From Crotalaria pallida (Eukaryota; Streptophyta; Magnoliopsida; Fabales; Fabaceae), in the NCBI GenBank assembly GCA_037953625.1, contig CM075655.1, positions 73,311,501 through 73,375,500 of the forward strand: a stretch of 64,000 nucleotides of DNA, written 5' to 3'. The notes beneath the pieces are model-generated. The model was not told the origin of the DNA. It made no database searches and saw only the letters and a program-made list of their open reading frames with translations. Positions 34,499 to 46,747 of this stretch are shown one piece after another. Within the stretch, counting starts at the first letter, position 1. Each line of letters begins with the position of its first letter. The position numbers were made by a program, and so were the translations under genes.

Positions 34499-36265
34499 AT
34501 GTACGAAGGAGGTCTAAAAGCGAGGGGAACGGCTATGAACCCTTCTTCATCCCATGGACCGGCTCGTAATTTTCCTTTTCACAGAGATGCTGGTGGAAGG
34601 TATAGGGCTCCGCACCCATATTCTGGTGGAAGGAGAGACTTGCGTTTTGGAGGAAGTGGACAAGGTGGAGGCTTCGGAGGCAACGGTAATTGCGGTGGAA
34701 CCCGTGGGGGCAGCAATTCTGGAGGGAATCGCATGGATCGTGGTGATCGCAGCAATTTCGGTGGAGTTAGATCAGGGAGTGTACCTCCTCGTTGCAACAA
34801 GTGTGGTCGGAATCATTTTGGTCCGATATGTCCATCAAGGAGTGTGAATTGTTTCAACTGTGATAAGCCTGGTCACATTGCGAGAGATTGTCGGGAGCCT
34901 AAGCGATCGGCTAATTCGGGGAATGCTAATCGTCCTAATATGCCAGGAAGAGTGTTCATGATGAGTGGAATTGAAGCTGCAAATGCTGCTAATCTTATCC
35001 AAGGTGAATGTCTCATCTATAAGAATTCCGTATTAGTATTGTATGATTCGGGTGCAACTCATTCTTTTATTTCTCATGATGTGGTGAGTAGATTAAATTT
35101 GAAAGTAGACGTTTTACCTTACAACTTAATTGTTTCTACCCCTACTGACAAACCCGTGATAGTATCGACTTATTGTCCCAATTGTCCCTTAGAGATGGAA
35201 GGTAAGACCTATCTTGTTGATTTGATTCAACTACCCCTTTCTCAAATAGACGTTATATTAGGAATGGACTGGCTTACTAGGAATCATGTTCTTCTGAACT
35301 GTTCCGAAAAGTTGTCAGTCTTTAGTGAAACCCAATCTTCTTTGCCTAAACCCGATGACCTTGAGCATTTATCTGCCAAACAAATTCAAACTTCATTGAA
35401 GGACGGCGCGGTAGCTTATATGTTTTTGGCCTCACTGGATGTCAAGATGGACAAGGAACTGCATGAGTTACTCGTAGTTCGGGATTTTCCCGAAGTTTTC
35501 CCGGAAGAGATACCTGGTTTACCGCCAATTCGAGAAGTGGAATTCTCAATTGACGTGATCCCTGGAACTGGACCGATTTCAAAAGCACCCTATAGGATGG
35601 CACCGGCGGAGTTAGCTGAACTAAAGAAGCAATTAGAAGAGATGCTGGAGAAGAAGATGATAAGACCTAGTGTTTCGCCCTGGGGAGCACCGGTTTTGTT
35701 CGTCAAGAAGAAGGGGTGTAGTATGCGTTTGTGCACGGATTATCGGCAACTGAACAAGGTGACAATCAAAAACAAGTACCCTCTACCCAGAATCGACGAT
35801 TTGTTGGATCAATTAAAGGGAGCGACTGTATTTTCTAAGATCGACCTCAGATCAGGGTATCATCAGATAAGAGTGAAGGAGGAAGATATTCCCAAGACTG
35901 CTTTCAGAACTCGTTATGGTCATTACGAGTATCTGGTTATGCCTTTTGGTGTAACAAATGCTCCTGCAATATTCATGGACTACATGAATAGAATATTTCA
36001 TCCTTACTTGGATTCATTTGTTGTCGTTTTTATCGATGATATTTTGATTTATTCCAAGTCTAATGAGGAACATTTTGAGCATTTGAGAGTAGTCTTGACA
36101 ACGCTAAAGGACAAGCAGTTGTACGCCAAGTTGTCGAAGTGCGATTTCTGGTTAGACTCAGTGCATTTCTTGGGGCACGTGATCTCGAAGGATGGAATCT
36201 CAGTAGACCCTGCGAAAGTAAATGTTGTATTGGAGTGGAAGACACCGACGTCTGTGACAGAGATC
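34499..36265 (+). pseudogene. pol: gag end, protease and reverse transcriptase of F interior 1
   Basis: This continues gag in the next frame. It has a Gly/Arg-rich linker, a degenerate knuckle, the zinc knuckle CFNCDKPGHIARDC, and protease LYDSGATHSFIS (Asp codon 35045-35047) with ILGMDWL. Reverse transcriptase follows from YRMAPAELAELKKQ to the FIDD active site (codons 36029-36040) and GHVISKDGISVDPAK. The frame then meets a deletion junction at 36256-36265. RNase H and the integrase N-terminal zinc domain are absent. Confidence 0.92.
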
Positions 36266-37155
36266 CACGTTTTACTTCGAAATTTTGGGTCAGTTTGCAA
36301 ACAGCAGTCGGAACCAAGTTGGATTTAAGTTCCGCGTATCACCCACAGACGGACAGACAGTCAGAACGGACTATCCAGACGTTGGAAGATTTGTTGAGAG
36401 CCTGTGTGATTGAGAGCAGTGGTGATTGGGATTCTTTTTTGCATCTGATTGAATTTACTTACAACAATAGTTTCCATTCAAGCATCGGAATGGCACCGTA
36501 TGAAGCTCTGTATGGTAGGAAGTGCAGAACGCCGTTGTGTTGGTTCGAGACTGGTGAGCATTTGATAATGGGGCCAGACGTAGTTCAACAGACGACTGAA
36601 AAGGTGAGGTTAATTCAAGACAGGATGAGGACTGCTCAAAGTAGACAAAAGAGTTACCAGGACAAGAGGAGAAGTCCGCTGGAATTCAATGAAGGAGACT
36701 TTGTCTTCATGAAGGTAGTGCCAACTACTGGAATTGGTAGAATGCTCAAAACCCGAAAACTTACACCTCGTTTTATTGGACCTTACCCAATTCTCAAACG
36801 AATAGGACCTTTAGCCTATCAAATTGCCTTACCTCCTTTTCTTTCAAACTTGCACAATGTCTTTCATGTATCTCAATTGTGAAAATATGTTCATGATCCC
36901 TCACACATCATTGAACCCGATTCGGTACAACTAAAAGAGAATCTCACATTTGAGACCTTACCTCTAAGGATATATGGTAGTAGTGTTAAGAAGTTGAGAG
37001 GGAAGGATATCCCCTTAGTTAAAGTAGTATGGAGTCGGAATAATGGGGAGGATGCGACATGGGAGCTTGAGAGCAAGATGAGAAGTTCTTTTCCGCACCT
37101 GTTTGATTCAGGTACTGTATTTCTCAGGGACGAGAAATCTCTAAGTTGGGGAGAA
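36256..37155 (+). pseudogene. pol: Integrase core and chromodomain-like tail of F interior 1
   Basis: After the deletion the sequence resumes at DRDPRFTSKFW in a different frame and continues through QTDRQSERT, ALYGRKCRTPLCW and LSNLHNVFHVSQL. A TGA at 36880-36882 replaces an Arg codon. The same frame then continues with the chromodomain-like part (LRGKDIPLVKVVW, TWELESKM). The first catalytic Asp of integrase is lost in the deletion; the second Asp and the Glu remain. Confidence 0.9.
37119..37155 (+). other. Hairpin and polypurine tract of F
   Basis: Arms ATTTCTC and GAGAAAT (37119-37138) enclose AGGGAC. This is the same 20-base span and GGGA core as in A, D and E, but with a different yet paired stem. 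The polypurine tract AAGTTGGGGAGAA (37143-37155) abuts LTR 2. Confidence 0.75.
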
Positions 37156-39447
37156 TGTAACACCCCGTCCGAATACCTCACATTTGTTTTAATTGGTAAA
37201 GAAATCGATTTGAGAAAATGTTTTCAAAAGGGTATTTTGAAAAAGTATTTCTTGAATTAAATTTATTTTGTGATTTCGAATGATAAAGAGTTTTAAGGAA
37301 AATGATTTTTGTGGGAAAAACCTTATGAATTTGGATTGAGTTTGGATTTAAATAGCTTAAAGTATTTAAGTATTTGATATTTAATATTTTTATTTTATAG
37401 AAAATGTGATTTTATAAGAAAAAAAAATAAAAATGAATAATGGTGCATGTGTGTGTAGGTGTCGCCGTGTGGTGTGTATGAGTGGCATGTATCATGCAAT
37501 TTGTTGACTTCTTTGCACCCTAAGCTAGCAACCCGTTAGCACCTAGGTTTAGTTTAAGTGTTAAGCATGATTAATAGTTTGACCAACCAATAGGAAGCAA
37601 GCTTAGCCCTAATTCTTCTCTATTTGTCCAATGGCTTGGCTTGAGCCATGCAAGCCTTAATGATGCCAATTCTACCCTTCCTAGTACACTCTTGACCGAA
37701 TTGACTCAAGGGCAAGAAGGGAAATTGTTGGTTGCCTTTTTATGCCCAAAACCGTAACACACCCATTCATTTTGCTTCTCATTTTCACTTCCAAAACCAA
37801 ACACTTATTCTAAGAGAACATCCAACTCTTTGAAAGAACTAGAAACATAGATAGAGAGAGGGAGAACCCGTGAACCAAGGAGAAGAGGAAGAGGAAGATC
37901 AAGCTCAAAAGCCTTAGGATTCTTGAAGAAGGTTGAAGATCTTCTCTACTTCTCTAGTTTATTCGAAGATCCTAGGTTGTTCTAAGTGGTTTTTAATTTT
38001 CCAAGTCTTGTAAAAGTTCTTTGTTGTTGCATGTTTAAGTTCTTTATAGATCTATGTAACTATCTCTCTTACCTTGATCTTGAGTTTCAAGAACTCTACA
38101 AACTTGTAAAACCTTAAACCATGAACATTCCTATTCGGTCATGCTTAGAAAATTAGGTCATGATGATCTCTATTCCATTTCAAGTTCATGCATGATAGTT
38201 TGATGCTTGATGGAGGTGATCTAAATGATTTTCATGCTTTGATTTCTCTAAATCTTTGATCTTTGATTTCTATTTCAAGAGACTTTGATTATTGCATTGA
38301 TCTTGGAAAAAGGCTTGTTTTCTTGTTTTGATTTTCAAAGCTTTTGATCTTGAAGTTTGACTTATGATTTTTGAACTCAAAAAGTTTTGTTCCATGACTT
38401 GCATGTCACGGTTTTGATGAGAAACCAAGGAAAACAATTCTTTTTCAAATGATTTATGTTTTGATCTAATTCATGTGTATTTCAAAGTCAAGGATTTAAG
38501 TTTTCCTCTTGATCTTGTTAAAGTACCATTCGGTCAAGCTTTGAAACAAAGAAACATAATGATTTTCATGAAAGAGTTTCTTGCATGTAATTTCTTTTTG
38601 ATTTCCATGATTTTAAAAGTGCATGCAAAGGAAAAATGTGTTTTGAAGTGACTTATAGGTCACGGTTTTAAAGAAGAAAAGAGTTGAGGTTTTTCTAAAA
38701 CCATGTGCTTTACAAATGCATGTTGTTGACCTAATATTTTCAAGATTTTGTGAATAAAAGATGCATCAAAAGCCTTGTTTTTCCATGATCATGATTCGGC
38801 CTACTCTAGGTTGAAGAGACTAGATTCTTTTGCATGTATTTGTATCTTTGAAAAGATTATGTTTCATGACTTTGTTTTAAGAAAATGTGTTTGAATGGTG
38901 TTGTTTTGTTTCTAACTCAACTCGGTTTTGACTAGGAAATGGGCAAGAGCATTTGATTATTTCTTAAAGTGATTTCATGATTTAATTTCATTTCTTCCTT
39001 GATGTCCAAGGTTTTATTTTCAAGTATTTCAAGTTTTAAAAATGTTTTTGAGCTGTGAAAAAAATATGGATTTCAAGTGTTATTGATTTATGAAAATTTG
39101 GAGTGAAAAATGATGGATTTTCAATGGCTTTACAACGTGAATAAGGGGCTGGACTTTCCCATACAGCCACATAAACTATTGTTTTATTTATCCTAATATG
39201 AGTTTTCAAATGATTTTCAAAAGGCTTTAGGCAATAGAAAGATTGAGAGTTGCTTGATAAGTATCAATATTTTAATAAAGAAAGTAAAGGGTTTTGATTT
39301 GAGAATCAAGTGATGATTTCTAATTGAAACAGTTTTTAATAAAAGTGTGTTTATTTATTTGAGGTTATTCAGTGGACGGTGGTGACAATTCTCAAAGAAA
39401 AGTTAGAGACCTTCAAGGGCAAAGTATTTCTCTTGCTGGAATAAGAG

Positions 39448-40887
39448 GTGAGTGAGTGAGTGAGTGAGTGAGATTGCGGTGAGCCCGTAACATTGTTGCC
39501 GGATGGTGGTGCAATGTGTTTATGTAATGCTTATTTACGTTACGTTCTTGTGCACGTTATTTATTATCTTAAGTCATTTCCTTATTACTCTGTGATGAGA
39601 TGGTGATTTTCCCGTTTGATAAGTTTAAGTGATTCCCGAATGATAATGAAAGAGTAAACATATGAGGATGAGTGAAGGAATGGTATGTGATGTGATATGA
39701 GGAATGTGATGAAATGTCAATGTATTGAATGAAGACATGGTGTTTGAGAAGTTGAGATTGTGTTAGAGAATATGTTGTGCTGGATGTGCTAATGCAAAGA
39801 GCAATGTGATTTATGAGAAAGTGATGAGATGAGATGTTTGCTCGAGGGGCTTGGAATGTGAATGTATTTGTGAAAGTGGGGAAAAAGATGCTTTAGTGGT
39901 CGGGTCTTGTCGAAGGGATGGACTAAGGGCAAGCCGACTCTAGGTTAATTAAAAGACTTTAAGGTTCTAAAAGACTTTAAGAATATTAAAAGACATTAAA
40001 AGACATTAATATTCGCTGTGAGATATGAGAGTGTGAAGTAGTGGATAGGAAGATACTATGGGTATCTGCGGATACTCAGGTGGAGATTGCATGAGGGGAG
40101 GGCAATGACGGTGACTCGTCAAGAAGCCTCGAGTACATTTCTAGGCGGGACGAATCCCATAAGTGGCGCACTAACGTGGTGGGGACTGGGTCTAATGCCG
40201 TGGTAAGGACCGCATAGCTAACTAGAAATGATACTATCACCCCCTTGAATGCAAGTCTACAACAGTTGAGAGGGACTGGAACGGGGCAATGTGTTTTGCC
40301 ACTGCGTGGACAGTGAGCCTTGATTATATGTTTTGAGGACGAGATCCTCCTGGTCTGGGACCATCTGTGTTGAGACAACTGTCGTGCCCGCGTGGTAAAG
40401 GTCCTGTACTCCTGTTGGCTTCCGACTAGGTGGATGGAGACCGAAGAGATGTAGAGTGCGCGTTCCTCAGTGATGGTGAATTCCCCTACCTCATTGAGTG
40501 AGTTAAGTATGATAAAACTTAATAACAAAAGAATAAAGAAATGCTGAATATTTGAAGAGATGGGCAAAGAATGATGATGTTCAGTTGTGATATATTGTGG
40601 TAATGGTTGGCGAGTATTGCTTTTTATGTGTGGTTTATTTTATATCTTGAATACCTTTATTTATGATATTGAGTTGATTCGGGGAAAGCTTTTTATCCTT
40701 CAAGTACTCGATGTATTCTGGTTCTCGTGTCATGATTTGCGTATATGTATTCTTCGAGTGTCCTTGGTACTGTGCGTCTTTCTATCGTGTCTATTCTGCG
40801 ACCTTGCGGTCAACCTGTTACGTATGGCGCGCTGACTCTCTCCTACCTGGTTGTCGTATTGGCATTTGCCGGTATTGCAACGGGTAG
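39448..40887 (+). other. Predicted LTR intron (F, LTR 2, 1,440 bases)
   Basis: Donor AAGAG|GTGAGTGAG begins at 39448 and the acceptor CAACGGGTAG ends at 40887, before the ORF ATG. Same signals as LTR 1. Prediction only. Confidence 0.45.
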
Positions 40888-41229
40888 ATGGCGTATCATG
40901 TAGCGATCCACATGTGGCCTCTTCAGGGAGGTGCATGGGAGGTGGTACCTGATGGATGGATCTGGAGAGGAGATACTCGTTTGGAGATCGACGATCCGAG
41001 GCACATTCTGCGGGGAGCAGGCATGGACGTGCATGTTGGGCAAGTCACTCTGCGAGATTATCAAGACGGTGGACAACGGGAACACCATGAGCTAGACGGT
41101 GATCCTGCACCCTTGGCAGCAGTGGTTCCTGAACCAATGGAAGAAGAGAGCGTTAGCGAATCCGATCATGCAGCGGAGTTGGATGAAAGCGAGGATATGG
41201 AGACGGAAGCTAGTTCTGCTGATGAGTGA
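40888..41229 (+). CDS. LTR-embedded ORF of F, second copy (113 aa)
   Basis: Differs from 32939-33280 by a single residue (Leu for Ser in the acidic tail). It keeps the full frame, the ATG flush with the acceptor and the acidic end. Two intact copies next to badly broken gag-pol genes mean either recent duplication or constraint. The data here do not separate these. Confidence 0.55.
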   Translation: MAYHVAIHMWPLQGGAWEVVPDGWIWRGDTRLEIDDPRHILRGAGMDVHVGQVTLRDYQDGGQREHHELDGDPAPLAAVVPEPMEEESVSESDHAAELDESEDMETEASSADE

Positions 41230-41606
41230 CGTCTTGCAATCTGTGTCTAGAGGATGTCTTGTGTCTAGGATCCGAGTTTCAGTCGAGGATTATCTTGTAA
41301 TGAACTAATGATGTAATCAGTTATCTTTTATGTTGGTTTGTAAGTTCTTTTGTAATGATGGCCTACTTTTCGAAAACATTTGGAGTGTGACTCCAGCACT
41401 TTGGCTCATGCATTTTATTTTAAATGAATACAGTTTTATTTTTCAATGATGATGTTGAGTGAGGAGTTTCGAAAGTGACAACTCGATTTTCAAAAGGGTG
41501 GATTACGTATTAACAAACTTATATAAAAAAAATGGCCTCATTTTTGCAAGAAAGTAATCATAATGCAGTTAAGTTTTGGGAAGTGAAAATTGGGCTGTTA
41601 CAGAGT

Positions 41607-41618
41607 TGGTATCAGAGC
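41607..41618 (+). other. Primer binding site, F interior 2
   Basis: TGGTATCAGAGC, four bases after LTR 2. Confidence 0.92.
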
Positions 41619-41738
41619 AAGTTTAATCCTCAGTGGCCCTAAGCCCAGTCTTGCGTGTCTACTCTGTGTACTCTGTGCGTCTAGAGTCTAGGATTCCGTG
41701 TTATTGTGTGTTGAATTCTCTATCTGGTTTATTTTAAG

Positions 41739-43548
41739 ATGAGTCGTACGCGTGGAAGACCTTTCGGCTCAAGTTCGCGAAACCTTGGTGAAGATGCTGA
41801 TCACTCGGATGCGGCAGACTTCATGACTCGGATGGCAGCCATGATGACGGGAGTCAACGATAATCTCCAAGCGTTGCATCGTCAGGCGCAACAGAATTTC
41901 AACACTCAGCAGCAAGCTCAAAATCTGGAAGCCCAAGGTTATAAGGGATTGGATGAGTTTTGTCGTCGAAATCAGAAGGAATTTGCGGGGGGCTTTGCTC
42001 CAGATGCGGCCGTAGAGTGGATTGAGGATCTAGAGCGTATTTTCGGGGGTATGGTTCAATGTAATGATGAGCAGAAGTTGGCTTATGCTGGGTATATGTT
42101 GACAAGGGAGGCTGCAGCATGGTGGCGAGTTACTAAGCAAGTGATGGTAAATTTGGGAGAAGCAATGACCTGGGAAGCTTTTAAGCAGAGATTTCTTGAG
42201 AAGTATTTCCCGTTGTATTTGAGAACTGAGTAGGAGATGGAATTTTTGAGGCTTACTCAGGGGAATTTGTCGATCGATGAGTATGCTTCGAAATTTGAGG
42301 AGTTAGTTAAGTATGTACCTCAATATGCTGGAGGAGAGAACGAGCGATCTAAGTGTGCTAAGTTTAGGGATGGTCTTAAGCCTGAGATTAAGTTAGCTTT
42401 TTCTCATTTAGAGATAGATGATTTTGCTAGTCTGGTGAACCGCTGTCGTATGTACGAAGGAGGTCTGAAAGCGAGGGGAACGGCTGTGAACCCTTCTTCA
42501 TCCCATGGACCGGCTCGTAATTTTCCTTTTCACAGAGATGCTGGTGGAAGGTATAGGGCTCTGCACCCATATTCTGGTGGAAGGAGAGACTTGTGTTTTG
42601 GAGGAAGTGGACAAGGTGGAGGCTTCGGAGGCAACGGTAATCGCGGTGGAACCCGTGGGGGCAGAAATTCTGGAGGGAATCGCATGGATCGTGGTGATCG
42701 CAGCAATTTCGGTGGAGTTAGATCAGGGAGTGTACCTCCTCGTTGCAACAAGTGTGGTCGGAATCATTTTGGTCTGATATGTCCATCAAGGAGTGTGAAT
42801 TGTTTCAACTGTGATAAGCCTGGTCACATTGCGAGAGATTGTCGGGAGCCTAAGCGATCGGCTAATTCAGGGAATGCTAATCGTCCTAATATGCCAGGAA
42901 GAGTGTTCATGATGAGTGGAATTGAAGCTGCAAATGCTGCTAATCTTATCCAAGGTGAATGTCTCATCTATAAGAATTCCTTATTAGTATTGTATGATTC
43001 GGGTGCAACTCATTCTTTTATTTCTCATGATGTGGTGAGTAGATTAAATTTGAAAGTAGACGTTTTACCTTACAACTTAATTGTTTCTACCCCTACTGAC
43101 AAACCCGTGATAGTATCGACTTATTGTCCCAATTGTCCCTTAGAGATGGAAGGTAACACCTATCTTGTTGATTTGATTCAACTACCCCTTTCTCAAATAG
43201 ACGTTATATTAGGAATGGACTGGCTTACTAGGAATCATGTTCTTCTGAACTGTTCCGAAAAGTCGTTAGTCTTTAGTGAAACCCAATCTTCTTTGCCTAA
43301 ACCCGATGACCTTGAGCATTTATCTGCCAAACAAATTCAAACCTCATTGAAGGACGACGCGGTAGCTTATATGTTTTTGGCCTCACTGGATGTCAAGAAG
43401 GACAAGGAACTGCATGAGTTACCCGTAGTTCGGGATTTTCCCGAAGTTTTCCCGGAAGAGATACCTGGTTTACCGCCAATTCGAGAAGTGGAATTCTCAA
43501 TTGACGTGATCCCTGGAACTGGACCGATTTCAAAAGCACCCTATAGGA
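41739..43548 (+). pseudogene. gag: gag-protease of F interior 2, truncated in early RT
   Basis: The Gag core, zinc knuckles and protease (DSGATHSFIS, Asp codon 42996-42998; ILGMDWL) are all in one frame apart from the amber codon at 42231-42233, shared with interior 1. The frame ends where the reverse transcriptase begins: SKAPYR is followed by sequence of the J LTR. The junction lies in TAGGA (43544-43548), which both partners would share. No RT, RNase H or integrase remains. Confidence 0.92.
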
Positions 43549-44659
43549 GGAGATTGCATTAGGGGAGGACGATGACGGTGAAACGTCAAGAAGTCTAGAG
43601 TATGTTTCTAGGCAGAACAAACTCCACATGTGGCATACTAACGTGGTAGGGACTGGGTCTAATGCCGTGGTAAGTTCTGCGGGCCCGCTAGAAACATACT
43701 GTCGCCCCCTAGATTGGAAATCTAGAACAGTGAGAGGGACTGGAGTGGGGCATCTTGATTGCCACTGTGAGACAGTGTGCCTTGTTATATATGAATTGAA
43801 TGAATTGAATTGATTTGAGGCTGAGTCCTCCTGGTCTGGGACCATTTGAGTTTGAGACAGCTGTCGTGCCCGCACGGTAAAGGTCCTGTACTCCTGTTTG
43901 CTTCCGACTAGGTTGGGTGGATGACCGAGAAGATGTAGACGTGAGTGATCGCCGAGATTGAAATGAATACTTTGATGGTATTTTAACACTCCCCAATCAC
44001 CAGAGGTTATGAATTGATAAGAATGGAGGAAAAGAGAATACAGTGGTGAAATGGAAATGAATGAGAAAAGGAAAGAATGTTCATAAAATGTGAAAGTAAA
44101 GAAGAAAGGAGAAAGGATAGCAATAATGCTAATAAAGTAAGATAATAATGATGCGCTTGATTGTTGTGTTGTCTGTATTCTATGTGTTGTGTGCTTGTAT
44201 ATTGTATTGTGTGTTTGTTTGGTCCTATTATCTTTCCTACCGTAATTCCACACCGTCGATGATACGTCGTCCGGATCGCTTACTCTCTCCTGTTCGTTGG
44301 CATATCGGTGCTGCTGGTATCTCAACGGGCAGCTGGATTATTGCATGGATGTCACCACATGGAGCAAGTATGGACGAGAATGGAAGCGTACCCCATACGG
44401 CTGAGTATGGATCGGCTACTCTCAGATCGTGATTTCCGATCCGGAACACCTACTCAGTGGAGCTAACCTGGAGTCGCACTTGGAGCAAGTCACCGTACGA
44501 GGATATAGGAACTACGCAGAGAAGTTTCGGTACGATACCCGGAGGGCTTCTTCCCTTCTCAATGGAAAGGAGTTGGAATCCATTAGCAATGAGGGGACAG
44601 CAACAAGAAGGGCATCATCCTCGAGGGCGAGGAGAGAACGCAAGGGGAAGGAGGAACTT
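43549..44659 (+). mobile_element. LTR fragment J, first part
   Basis: Closest to the matching part of solo LTR B (16735 onward) and to K on the other strand, rather than to F. The left part of the LTR is missing at the fusion with F interior 2. It is cut at 44659 by solo LTR I and resumes at 48253. It holds the acceptor CAACGGGCAG (ends 44332) and a broken LTR ORF. The matching donor would lie in the missing part. Confidence 0.85.
44345..44659 (+). pseudogene. LTR-embedded ORF of J, TGA and insertion
   Basis: In frame from an ATG 13 bases after the acceptor. It has a Trp/Gly-rich start, then VWIGYSQIVISDPEHLLSGA and LEQVTVRGYRNY, which align with the F protein (ISDPEHLL against IDDPRHIL; QVTVRGY against QVTLRDY). 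A TGA at 44402-44404 stands where the F protein has Trp. Solo LTR I is inserted near codon 105. The same frame continues after I at 48253 for nine codons to a TAA at 48280-48282. The tail is basic here, not acidic. Confidence 0.6.
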
Positions 44660-45982
44660 TGTAACACCCCAAAATTTTAATCCCCGATTAATGAAATGTT
44701 AATTATAATTTAATTATAATTAATGATTTCTATATTAATCCTTGATTAAAATATGTGTTCATGTAGGTAGTTTTTGTGTGTGAAATTGTCTAATAAATAT
44801 AATAAATGCCTAAAATGAGTATTTTGCATATTAGTCCCTAGATTGGGACCTAGAGGTAATTATAGGAAAGATTGTGGAGGGAAAGTAAATAAAATAATTA
44901 TTTTTCAAAAATTGGTAAAAATACTCGAGTATTTTCTGAAAAACTCGAGTATTCTGGGTCAAATTGCACGAGTTAGTGCGTTTGGTGAGTCAGCACCAAC
45001 GATTCCGTGTTGGTGACACGAAATCATCTCCATTCCACGTCCAGGGAGGTCGTGTCGACCTGCATGAGCTTTCTCCATGCCTATTTAAGCTCATCAACGT
45101 CCCTTGGTTGAGAATTTTGATCAACTTGTAGAAGTTAGAGAAGTTAGGGTTCTGAAGTTGTTGCCTTCGATTCTCCTTAAATTCTGAGTGTTAGGATTCG
45201 AGTGATACACGAATACAAATCTCACATCACGAGCTTTGTATAAACACCAAAATCGTGAGGATTGAGTGAGTGTGTTGGAGGATTCAAGGAGTTGAAGTGA
45301 AGCTGTTCTTGGTCAAGTTTGTGTCTGGAGCTTACTTTGATCTTGATTTCTGGTAAGCTCATGAACCCCTGAGTCTCAAATTTGATTTCCTTAGTTAGAT
45401 TATGTTGCATAGAGTCTAGAAAACCTAATTTCCCCAATTTTATTCTCTGTTTCATGTGTGAACCAATTCCACTTTGGTGTTGCACTCAAAATGCTCTGCA
45501 TGTTGGGGTTAAAGTGCTTTTGGTGCTGTGGAGCTCTTCTTTGGGGGATTTCTTGTTTGATTCACGTCTGAGAGGTAAGGGGAAGTAATTATATTCACTA
45601 GATAGAGATTAAATTCCATTATTTGTGTTAGAGAGCCACCAAGAGGCTCTAAGGGCTTAGATTGAATAGGATCTTTGGTTTGGAGACCAAGCTTTGCTCT
45701 AAAACTGTGTTGAGCAAGTTCTATATCATGCATGCAAGCTTAAATGAACTTTGTTTCATGAGTATTGTGCTTATTGTGTAAATTGAGGTGTTGAGTTGTT
45801 AAAATGTGTTTTTATGCATGATTTATTGATTCTCTGTCAAATTGGTTATTTGATATGAAATGAGTATGGAAACATGTTCAATATATGGTATATGAACTAT
45901 TGCGATCACTGGTTTGGGTTAAAAATGTTTAGAAATTGAAATAGTATGTAAAAACCAAGTTTCAGTCTGTTCTGTCTGCAAA

Positions 45983-46312
45983 TACTCGAGTATATGGCTT
46001 AACACTCGAGTATTTCGTGATGCACCAGTGTGAAAATTGGCGCACCAACTTGAGAACCAGGCTAAGCGCTCGAGTATTTCAGATGCAACAAGAGTAAAAA
46101 TTAATGAACAACTCGAGTAATATGTGAAAACTACTCGAGTATTCTGGGTAATGGACTACTCGAGTATCTCATGAATTACTCGAGTATATTTTTGAAGATC
46201 TGAAAACTTGAATCTCTAAACAGACATGAACGACTCGAGTATAATCATGAACTACTCGAGTAAAATCTGGAAAATGATAAACTACTCGAGTATTATGGAA
46301 AACACTCGAGTA
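45983..46312. repeat. TACTCGAGTA palindrome cluster (I)
   Basis: Eleven copies of CTCGAGT, ten of them ACTCGAGT and many extended to TACTCGAGTA. Spacing is irregular at 20-50 bases. All lie in the first half of the predicted intron. Confidence 0.92.
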
Positions 46313-46554
46313 TTTTTAGTCAGATACTTAAAAATACCATTTTCAATTCTAAGTCATTTTGTAACACTTAAAGGACGATAAGCCAAGTGATCCTGGACTT
46401 AAAGGAAATTGATTGACGTTATGATGTTTTCATTTGAGTAATGATACGTTGCTCGGGAGGCACGTAATGTATTAATAAAAGGATAAAACATCAATCAATT
46501 CCTTTTAAGTAAAGTAATGCATTCATTCTGGAGTTTGGATGGTAGGACGTATAT

Positions 46555-46747
46555 CATGTTTTTGGTAAACATGTGGAGGGCCTCTGGGAGTGCCAATACG
46601 CTTGATTGATGACACGTCGTTGACGTGGTCGGCTTAGTGGATGACGGTCCGTTTGGATGACGGGATATGCTCGGGTGGCATGGATACCAAGCTTGACGTG
46701 TACATTCTAGGTGAATGTACGAATTGTTGTATACCTAGGAATACAAC
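46555..46747 (+). repeat. Set of perfect stem-loops in the predicted intron of I
   Basis: CATGTTT/AAACATG with loop TTGGT (46555-46573). CCGT/ACGG with loop TTGGATG (46649-46663). GTACATTC/GAATGTAC with loop TAGGT (46700-46720). GTTGTAT/ATACAAC with loop ACCTAGGA (46726-46747). The last two loops share CTAGG although their stems differ. Element A has the same hairpins, with CCGT/ACGG in three copies. Confidence 0.7.

Larger units (their letters stand above)
37156..41602 (+). mobile_element. LTR 2 of element F
   Basis: 4,447 bases, highly similar to LTR 1. It is followed by another primer site and a second gag, so it serves both as the 3' LTR of interior 1 and the 5' LTR of interior 2. This tandem LTR-interior-LTR-interior arrangement is a product of recombination, not of normal insertion. 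Confidence 0.92.

Noticed and set aside
33790..42233. Programmed read-through of the gag UAG codon
   Set aside because: The codon lies in the middle of the Gag core, not at a gag-pol boundary, and the context (GAG TAG GAG) is not a known read-through signal. Decay is simpler.
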